Assembly: GCA_030599435.1 (NCBI GenBank) | Contig: JAUVNZ010000084.1 | Coordinates: 1-6,948, forward strand | Direction of reading: 5' to 3' | Length of the DNA: 6,948 bases | Origin: Gammaproteobacteria bacterium | GTDB lineage: Bacteria; Pseudomonadota; Gammaproteobacteria; SZUA-152 | Shown here: one piece after another, positions 1 through 4,692 of the stretch | How the letters are laid out: every line of letters starts with the position of its first letter | Numbering within the stretch: position 1 is the stretch's first letter | Translations under genes and position numbers: made by a program | The notes under the pieces: generated by a model | Told to the model about the DNA's origin: nothing | Databases searched by the model: none | What the model saw: only the letters and a program-made list of their open reading frames with translations

Positions 1-210
1 GCCATTCTCGGTGCCGCTAAACAAATGCACACGGTGATCGCAAAAGAATGTACCGGATGTGATTTATGCATACCGCCTTGCCCGGTAGACTGTATAGATA
101 TAGTCCCAGTTGATACGACAACGGAAAACTGGAAGTGGTCGTTCCCGGACGCCGTAGTCCCAACTATTACTACGGCAACAACACCCGACATAAAGAAGAC
201 AGCTAACTAA
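1..210 (+). CDS. rnfB: RnfB, C-terminal end (partial at window start): ferredoxin-like subunit of the Rnf complex
   Basis: The reading frame is open from base 1, so the gene begins upstream; the Met at 25 is internal. The 69 visible residues contain one complete 4Fe-4S motif, [12 protein letters not shown] (Cys codons at 49, 58, 67 and 79), followed by VDC, which matches the last cluster of E. coli RnfB/RsxB (CTGCNLCVDPCPTHC). The preceding [12 protein letters not shown] matches the family's ATRAMHTVM segment, and the tail keeps the conserved WKW. RnfB is the cytoplasmic, membrane-anchored iron-sulfur subunit thought to receive electrons from ferredoxin. The N-terminal anchor and other clusters lie outside the window. 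Its TAA overlaps the ATG of rnfC (TAATG), indicating one transcript and likely translational coupling. The Thr-rich stretch after WKW is less conserved. Confidence 0.95.
   Translation, partial: AILGAAKQMHTVIAKECTGCDLCIPPCPVDCIDIVPVDTTTENWKWSFPDAVVPTITTATTPDIKKTAN
151..176 (+). repeat. 8-bp perfect inverted repeat in the 3' end of rnfB
   Basis: GCCGTAGT (151-158) and ACTACGGC (169-176) are exact reverse complements separated by 10 nt. In RNA this forms a hairpin that ends 33 nt before the rnfC start codon. It lies wholly inside the weakly conserved tail of rnfB, where protein constraint is low. It has no U tract, so it is not an intrinsic terminator. A role in mRNA stability or translation coupling at the rnfB/rnfC junction is inference only. 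Confidence 0.5.
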
Positions 211-1841
211 TGCGCCGCCTGTCTTACTTTCCAGGAGGTATAAAACTCAGGGATCATAAAAGAGTTGCCACCGCTCAACCGGTGAAAGCTGCACGCCTGC
301 CAAAAAGACTGGTATTACCCTTACAACAACACATTGGCAAACCCGCTTTACCCATTGTTGCTGTAGGCGACAAAGTTTTAAAAGGGCAGCTGATCGCAAA
401 GTCTGCAGACACTATAAGCGCGCCAATACATGCTTCCAGTTCGGGCACCGTGACCGCCATTACCAACCACAATATTCAACACCCTTCCGGTCTGGAGGCA
501 CTGTGCATCATCATTGAAACTGATGGCAAAGACGAATGGCGTCCAAGACAACACCATGTACACAACTTTAAAGACCTCACACCAGATGAAATACGTGAAA
601 TGATTCGCGACGCTGGTATTGTCGGCATGGGCGGCGCGGGTTTCCCGGCATTTATCAAACTTGATCCTGATGACAGACCAATACATACACTCATACTTAA
701 CGGTGCAGAGTGCGAACCTTATATTACTTGCGATGAAATGTTATTACGCGAACATGCTCTGGAAGTCATCGTTGGCATGCAAATTATGAAATACGCGCTC
801 GGTGCAGAAAAATGCATCATCGGTGTGGAGGACAACAAAAAGTCAGCCTATCTCGCCTTGCTTGAACAAGTACGAAACACCGGTGCAAGTTTTATTGAGG
901 TAGTACAAGTACCCACCGTATATCCCGCTGGTGGTGAAAAACAGCTCATTCAGGTGTTAACCGGCAAGGAAGTCCCTGCTGGCAAATTACCAATGGATAT
1001 TGGTGTGGTATGTCATAACGTCGGCACTGCTTATGCGATATACAACGCCATTGAAAATGATGAACCTCTTATTTCCCGATACGTCACCATTGCTGGCAGC
1101 GTTGCCAGCGCCAGAAATCTGGAAGTACTCATCGGCACACCTGTTGCTGACCTTATTGATGAATGTGGCGGCATTCGAAATACATTAAACCGTGTCATTA
1201 TGGGCGGGCCAATGATGGGTGTCGCGCTACACAATGATGATGTCCCCGTCATAAAAACTACCAATTGCTTACTGGTAAATTCAACTGTTGCTGACGTGCC
1301 CTTACCATCGCGTCGCGAATACGCTATGCCATGCATTCGCTGCGGCAGCTGTGCAACTTCCTGTCCAGTTGGTTTATTACCGCAACAACTTTACTGGTAT
1401 GCCCGCGCCAAGGAATTTGACAAAATCCAGGATTACCACCTGTTCGATTGTATTGAGTGCGGTTGTTGTGATTATGTTTGCCCTAGCCAAATTCCACTAG
1501 TGCATTATTTTCGTTATGCAAAAACAGAAATATGGGCTCAGGAATTAGAAAAGAAACAATCTGACATAGCACGTGATCGACACCAATTTCGCGAATTAAG
1601 AATTGAGCGCGAAAAACGTGAGCGTGCTGAACGACATAAAAAGAAACGTGCTGTACTTAATAAAGATGATAATGGGCAGGATCCCAAAAAAGCTGCCATT
1701 CAGGCGGCTGTGGAACGTGCCAAAGCAAAACGAGAAGCCAGTTCAGTAGCACCAAAAAATATTGATAATCTGACGCTAGAACAACAGCAAAAAATTGCGG
1801 AAGCAGATGCACGCCGAAATAATAAAAAAACTAACGGGTAA
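210..1841 (+). CDS. rnfC: RnfC: NADH/FMN-site and double 4Fe-4S subunit of the Rnf complex
   Basis: This 543-residue protein is the peripheral cytoplasmic subunit where Rnf interacts with NAD(H). The N-terminus has the family motif FPGGIKL (residues 7-13), which supports the start at 210. An RnfC barrel-sandwich region follows (VGDKVLKGQ 52-60, IHASSSGTVTAI 73-84). Next is a Complex I 51-kDa-like domain with GMGGAGFP (139-146), LILNGAECEPYIT (161-173), GVEDNK (205-210) and YPAGGEKQ (238-245). Two ferredoxin clusters come next: Cys375/378/381/385 and Cys414/417/420/424, both CxxCxxCxxxCP. The tail (about 440-543) is highly charged, probably helical, and contains one AAIQAAVERAKAKREA unit (495-510); E. 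coli RsxC carries many copies of this unit, which explains its greater length. The start overlaps the rnfB stop. A GGAGG at 233-237 lies inside the gene with no suitable start after it. Cys419 is an extra cysteine inside cluster 2. Confidence 0.98.
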   Translation: MRRLSYFPGGIKLRDHKRVATAQPVKAARLPKRLVLPLQQHIGKPALPIVAVGDKVLKGQLIAKSADTISAPIHASSSGTVTAITNHNIQHPSGLEALCIIIETDGKDEWRPRQHHVHNFKDLTPDEIREMIRDAGIVGMGGAGFPAFIKLDPDDRPIHTLILNGAECEPYITCDEMLLREHALEVIVGMQIMKYALGAEKCIIGVEDNKKSAYLALLEQVRNTGASFIEVVQVPTVYPAGGEKQLIQVLTGKEVPAGKLPMDIGVVCHNVGTAYAIYNAIENDEPLISRYVTIAGSVASARNLEVLIGTPVADLIDECGGIRNTLNRVIMGGPMMGVALHNDDVPVIKTTNCLLVNSTVADVPLPSRREYAMPCIRCGSCATSCPVGLLPQQLYWYARAKEFDKIQDYHLFDCIECGCCDYVCPSQIPLVHYFRYAKTEIWAQELEKKQSDIARDRHQFRELRIEREKRERAERHKKKRAVLNKDDNGQDPKKAAIQAAVERAKAKREASSVAPKNIDNLTLEQQQKIAEADARRNNKKTNG

Positions 1842-1853
1842 TACTTCAACAAC

Positions 1854-2999
1854 ATGAAACTTGAAACCCCCTCTTCTCCGCACATACATTCTGGTGTTCA
1901 AGTCACATCATTAATGCTGCGCGTAATGCTCGCCCTGATACCTGCCGTCGTTGCGTATACCTGGTTTTTTGGCTGGGGTCTGGTAGTTAATATGCTAATC
2001 GCCATCACCACAGCACTGTGCGCCGAAGCACTAATGTTACATTTACGTGATCGCCCCATACAACCATTTATAATGGATGGCAGTGCTGTTGTTACCGCTA
2101 TGTTGCTATCCTTTTGTATTCCCCCTTTTGCACCATGGTGGATTACCTTCATGGGGATCTCATTTGCCATTATTGTTGGCAAACATCTGTATGGCGGCCT
2201 GGGCTATAACCCTTTCAACCCAGCCATGGTGGGTTATGTCATGCTGCTCATTTCCTTTCCACTGGAAATGACTGAATGGGTGCCACCTAATATCATTAAT
2301 CAGCTAGAAATTAGTTTTCTGGACACCATTAATATTATCTTTTTGCGCGACTTCCCCTACCAGTTAACTATGGATGCGCTAAGCATGGCGACGCCACTGG
2401 ATACAGTTAAAACAGAATTAGGGCTTAACAGAACCGTTAGCGAAATCACATCAGGCAATGCTATCTTTGGCGACTTTAGTGGCGTTGGCTGGGAGTGGAT
2501 AGGAAACTGGATATTCCTTGGAGGTGTATGGTTAGTTTATAAACGCATCATTACCTGGCACATCCCACTATCGCTCATAGGTAGTTTATTTATTATTTCA
2601 TTGTTCTTCTTTTTACTAGACCCAGATGTTTATCCATCGCCAATGTTTCATCTTTTTGGTGGAGCCACCTTACTAGCAGCTTTCTTTATCGCCACTGACC
2701 CGGTCAGTGCTAGCACGACGCCAATGGGCAAAATATATTATGGCGCCGGCATTGGTCTTCTTATATATGTTATTCGCACCTGGGGTGGTTACCCTGATGG
2801 CGTTGCCTTTGCAGTACTGCTTATGAATATGGCTGCTCCCACTATTGATTACTACACACAGCCTCGTGTTTTTGGTCATGGTTTTGGGGATATGCATAAA
2901 AGTGGTAACGAAGATACAAATCCTCAAAACGTTGCCCAAAATAACTCGCTAGATACTTCTCAAAACACTTCTCAAAACAACAGGCAAGGTGAGCCATAA
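1854..2999 (+). CDS. rnfD: RnfD: integral membrane subunit with covalent FMN site
   Basis: RnfD (381 residues) is a polytopic inner-membrane subunit, homologous to NqrB, that takes part in ion translocation. Family motifs run in order: SSPHIHSG (7-14), LMLRVMLALIPAVVAYTWFFGWG (20-42, first membrane helix), LYGGLGYNPFNPAMVGYVMLL (112-132, in part), the flavinylation motif SMAT (177-180; Thr180 is the expected FMN-phosphoester site, equivalent to SQAT in E. coli), FFIATDPVSASTT (277-289), and GGYPDGVAFAVLLMNMAAPTIDYY up to residue 334. About nine or ten hydrophobic segments are visible. E. coli RsxD ends a few residues after PRVYGH; here the equivalent PRVFGH is followed by about 39 extra polar residues rich in Asn, Gln and Ser. 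The start lies 12 nt after rnfC and has only a weak ribosome-binding site. The stop overlaps the rnfG start (TAATG). Confidence 0.98.
   Translation: MKLETPSSPHIHSGVQVTSLMLRVMLALIPAVVAYTWFFGWGLVVNMLIAITTALCAEALMLHLRDRPIQPFIMDGSAVVTAMLLSFCIPPFAPWWITFMGISFAIIVGKHLYGGLGYNPFNPAMVGYVMLLISFPLEMTEWVPPNIINQLEISFLDTINIIFLRDFPYQLTMDALSMATPLDTVKTELGLNRTVSEITSGNAIFGDFSGVGWEWIGNWIFLGGVWLVYKRIITWHIPLSLIGSLFIISLFFFLLDPDVYPSPMFHLFGGATLLAAFFIATDPVSASTTPMGKIYYGAGIGLLIYVIRTWGGYPDGVAFAVLLMNMAAPTIDYYTQPRVFGHGFGDMHKSGNEDTNPQNVAQNNSLDTSQNTSQNNRQGEP
2955..2978 (+). repeat. 12-bp exact tandem duplication in the rnfD 3' end
   Basis: ACTTCTCAAAAC occurs at 2955-2966 and again at 2967-2978 with no change, encoding TSQN-TSQN in frame. 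It sits in the extra polar tail of RnfD. Because 12 is a multiple of 3, copy-number change would not break the frame. Looser relatives (CCTCAAAAC at 2922-2930, CCCAAAATAAC just after) suggest the whole tail grew from similar short units. Confidence 0.85.
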
Positions 3000-3643
3000 T
3001 GCTAAAACAACACATGAGCCGCAGCGCATTATTGCTGGGTATGTTTGCTTTAGTGGGTACGGCGATAGTCGCAGTAGTATTTACCGGCACGGAAGAACCC
3101 ATTGCCAATGCTGAACGAGAACATATGCTGCGCAGTTTGCATTCAGTCATTAAACCCGAGCTGCACGACAATGATATTTTTACCGATTATATTGAAGTTC
3201 ACTCAAAAGATTACCTGGGTACCGACAAACCAGTACCTGTTTTCCGTGCACGAAAAAATGGCTTGCCTGTAGCATTAGCCATAACAACTGTTACCCAGGA
3301 GGGTTATGTCGGACCCATTAAACTTTTAGTAGGAATTGATACAAAAGGCATAGTTACAGGAGTACGGGTACTAACCCATAGAGAAACACCTGGACTGGGG
3401 GATGCCATTAATGAAAAACGCAGTGACTGGATTTTTGGCTTTGATGGTCATAGTCTGATGAATCCCGAGGTCAAAGACTGGCGTGTACGTCGTGATGGTG
3501 GTTTCTTTGATCAGTTTACGGGTGCCACAATCACACCACGCGCTGTCGTCAAAGCTGTGCGAGATACATTAATATTTTTTGAAAAGAATAAAGAGCAACT
3601 GTTTACGAAAAAGAGCATTATTCAGAAAAAGGACAAGGAATAA
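2999..3643 (+). CDS. rnfG: RnfG: FMN-binding subunit of the Rnf complex
   Basis: RnfG (214 residues) carries a covalently bound FMN and passes electrons within the complex; it is homologous to NqrC. One N-terminal membrane anchor (about residues 9-29) is followed by a periplasmic FMN-binding domain. Conserved elements are GYVGPIKLLVGID (102-114), THRETPGLGD (126-135), DWRVRRDGGFFDQFTGATITP (160-180, in part), with the flavinylation motif TGAT at 174-177 and Thr177 the expected FMN attachment site, and the helix AVVKAVRDTL (182-191). The length is normal for the family. The ATG overlaps the rnfD stop and has a good ribosome-binding site, AAGGTGAG (2986-2993), so translation is both coupled and well initiated. 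The C-terminus is Lys-rich and hydrophilic. Confidence 0.97.
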   Translation: MLKQHMSRSALLLGMFALVGTAIVAVVFTGTEEPIANAEREHMLRSLHSVIKPELHDNDIFTDYIEVHSKDYLGTDKPVPVFRARKNGLPVALAITTVTQEGYVGPIKLLVGIDTKGIVTGVRVLTHRETPGLGDAINEKRSDWIFGFDGHSLMNPEVKDWRVRRDGGFFDQFTGATITPRAVVKAVRDTLIFFEKNKEQLFTKKSIIQKKDKE

Positions 3644-3653
3644 CTTTCCTGAT

Positions 3654-3718
3654 TAACGACTATAGCTAACGACTAAAATTAACGACTATAATTAACAACA
3701 ATGATTAACGAACAAAAA
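3654..3718 (+). repeat. 13-bp degenerate tandem repeat, five units, spanning the rnfE start codon
   Basis: Units begin with TAAC at 3654, 3667, 3680, 3693 and 3706. The first three are TAACGACTATAGC, TAACGACTAAAAT and TAACGACTATAAT; the fourth is TAACAACAATGAT and the fifth TAACGAACAAAAA. The first three differ at only a few positions and the last two are more diverged. The rnfE ATG (3701-3703) lies inside unit four, so the array makes up both the spacer after rnfG and the first codons of rnfE. No Shine-Dalgarno-like sequence is present in the array. Confidence 0.8.
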
Positions 3719-4390
3719 CAAATCATCAACGAGGGGCTGTGGCGTAATAACACGGCACTGGTGCAACTGCTCGGCCTGTGCCCGTTGCTGGCAGTATCCG
3801 GCACTGTGGTTAACGCGCTGGGACTGGGCATCGCCACCACGTTGGTGCTCGCCGGCTCCAATGTCACCGTATCTCTTATTCGCAATGTGGTACGTCCGGA
3901 ACTTCGCATACCCAGCTTCGTATTGGTGATTGCCTCCTTTGTTACCGCAGTGGAATTACTCATGCAGGCGTTTCTGTATGACCTTTATCTGGTACTGGGC
4001 ATATTCATACCGCTCATTGTCACTAACTGCGTCATCATCGCTCGCGCCGAATCCTTTGCTTCCAAAAACAATGTGTGGCGTTCCTTGCTGGATGGCCTGG
4101 CCATGGGGATAGGATTTACTCTGGTATTGCTGGCACTGGGCGCAATTCGTGAAATACTGGGCCACGGCACCCTGCTGGCACAGGCCGATCTGTTATTTGG
4201 TGAAGGCACAGAATGGCTTACCATTACCCTGTTCGAAAATTACCGTGGTTACCTGCTGGCCATTCTGCCACCCGGCGCCTTCCTGATCCTCGGTATGCTG
4301 ATTGCGTTGAAAAATATCATCGACAAACGGCTAGCCACACGGGTCAAACAACCCGTTTCAGTCCAGGTTCAGCCTGAAACTGTGAACTAG
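3701..4390 (+). CDS. rnfE: RnfE: integral membrane subunit of the Rnf complex
   Basis: RnfE (229 residues, normal length) is a six-helix membrane protein paired with RnfA, homologous to NqrD. The N-terminus [20 protein letters not shown] (9-28) aligns with E. coli RsxE ([20 protein letters not shown]), which fixes the start at 3701. Cys27 (GLCPLLAV) and Cys110 (IVTNCVI) are the conserved membrane cysteines that, with those of RnfA, ligate an intramembrane 2Fe-2S cluster. Other family motifs are [11 protein letters not shown] (99-109), [11 protein letters not shown] (148-158) and LPPGAF (189-194). The gene lies 57 nt after rnfG and lacks a visible ribosome-binding site because a 13-bp repeat fills the space. 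Its GC content is about 53% by hand count, compared with about 44% in rnfG, and it is rich in CTG codons. It appears to be the last rnf gene: neither nth nor rnfH follows. Confidence 0.97.
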   Translation: MINEQKQIINEGLWRNNTALVQLLGLCPLLAVSGTVVNALGLGIATTLVLAGSNVTVSLIRNVVRPELRIPSFVLVIASFVTAVELLMQAFLYDLYLVLGIFIPLIVTNCVIIARAESFASKNNVWRSLLDGLAMGIGFTLVLLALGAIREILGHGTLLAQADLLFGEGTEWLTITLFENYRGYLLAILPPGAFLILGMLIALKNIIDKRLATRVKQPVSVQVQPETVN

Positions 4391-4404
4391 TTCCGTTTGC
4401 TCTC

Positions 4405-4414
4405 ACCGTTCGTC
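4405..4414 (+). promoter_or_regulatory. Candidate AlgR-type binding site upstream of fimU
   Basis: ACCGTTCGTC is a perfect match to the core box recognised by AlgR in Pseudomonas aeruginosa (CCGTTCGTC consensus, first described at algD). A weaker related sequence, CCGTTTGCT, lies 13 bp upstream at 4393-4401 (6 of 9 bases). The box is 279 nt before the fimU start codon; far-upstream AlgR sites are known at algD. In P. aeruginosa AlgR activates the fimU-pilVWX-pilY1-pilE operon, so the context fits. That this organism has an AlgR orthologue is not shown in the window. Confidence 0.45.
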
Positions 4415-4436
4415 TGACAGGTAAATCCGCCTGTCA
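4415..4436 (+). terminator. Dyad TGACAGG / CCTGTCA after rnfE; possible weak terminator
   Basis: Perfect 7-bp arms at 4415-4421 and 4430-4436 enclose an 8-nt loop, 25 nt after the rnfE stop. No run of T follows (the next bases are CACAGTCCCGC), so it is not a strong intrinsic terminator. It touches the AlgR-like box, so it could equally be a protein-binding dyad. The end of rnfE itself contains two more small stems (4339-4356 and 4355-4380), so the whole operon end is structured. Confidence 0.3.
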
Positions 4437-4504
4437 CACAGTCCCGCAAAAATGGCCAAAATCAGGTAAAAAACGGGTAATTTCACCCTCATACACGCTC
4501 ATCT

Positions 4505-4534
4505 TCAATTCACTAAATAACCAATAAATACAAT
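4505..4534 (+). promoter_or_regulatory. Weak sigma-70-like promoter candidate
   Basis: TACAAT (4529-4534) matches the -10 consensus at five of six positions. TTCAAT (4505-4510), 18 nt upstream, matches the -35 consensus at only three of six. A transcript from here would start near 4541, about 150 nt before fimU, inside the left arm of the inverted repeat 4537-4608. The region is AT-rich, so a chance match is quite possible. Confidence 0.2.
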
Positions 4535-4536
4535 TA

Positions 4537-4608
4537 GTTAGCCGCACTTAAGCGCCTCAAAATCCAGCCAAAAACAGCACTGCGTCAAAACTTTGACCAG
4601 CGGCTAAC
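4537..4608 (+). repeat. Nested inverted repeat upstream of fimU
   Basis: The outer arms GTTAGCCGC (4537-4545) and GCGGCTAAC (4600-4608) are 9-bp perfect reverse complements, 54 nt apart. Inside lies a second dyad, GTCAAA (4584-4589) and TTTGAC (4592-4597), with a 2-nt centre. Adding CTG (4580-4582) and CAG (4598-4600) across a one-base bulge extends the inner stem. The inner 14-bp near-palindrome looks like a dimeric operator. The outer pair could be a second binding site or form a leader structure in RNA. Function is unknown. Confidence 0.5.
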
Positions 4609-4640
4609 CCTTCCAGACAAATGGTCGATAAATCAGGTAC

Positions 4641-4656
4641 TGGCCAGCATTTGCTT
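4641..4656 (+). promoter_or_regulatory. Sigma-54-like element before fimU (spacing one base short)
   Basis: TGGCCAGCATTTGCTT resembles the -24/-12 consensus TGGCAC-N5-TTGCW, with GG at 4642-4643 and GC at 4653-4654. The interval between them is 9 nt, whereas functional sigma-54 promoters nearly always have 10. If active, it would start RNA near 4665 and leave a short leader containing the AAGAG site at 4681-4685, a sensible layout. The spacing defect makes this a weak call. Confidence 0.2.
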
Positions 4657-4692
4657 GCCTAGACTTAATTCAAATATTGAAAGAGCGGTGCT

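Larger units (their letters stand above)
4391..4692. other. 302-nt non-coding region between the rnf and minor-pilin operons
   Basis: No convincing coding region is present on either strand. In order it holds an AlgR-like box (4405-4414), a 7-bp dyad (4415-4436), an AT-rich section (about 4500-4535) with a possible -10 element, a nested inverted repeat (4537-4608), a sigma-54-like element (4641-4656) and a weak AAGAG ribosome-binding site (4681-4685) for fimU. The 10-mer AAATCAGGTA occurs twice as a direct repeat, at 4459-4468 and 4630-4639. A GGCCA lies just before the first copy and two bases after the second. The region probably both ends the rnf transcript and starts the pilin transcript. 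Confidence 0.85.

Noticed and set aside
233..237. GGAGG, a strong Shine-Dalgarno-like sequence near the rnfC start
   Set aside because: It encodes part of the conserved FPGGIKL motif, and no start codon follows at a suitable distance. The upstream ATG at 210 keeps the whole family N-terminus.
378..686. 102-codon minus-strand open frame opposite rnfC
   Set aside because: rnfC is strongly conserved on the + strand here (IHASSSGTVTAI and the GMGGAGFP loop), and the antisense product shows no family features.
2842..3171. 109-codon minus-strand open frame across the rnfD/rnfG junction
   Set aside because: It overlaps two genes with clear family matches. Its Cys- and Ser-rich translation looks like a by-product of the opposite strand.
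4339..4380. Two small stems in the last codons of rnfE (ACGGGT/ACCCGT and GTTTCAG/CTGAAAC) as a terminator
   Set aside because: Both are inside the coding sequence, overlap each other slightly and lack a following T run, so they cannot be called an intrinsic terminator.
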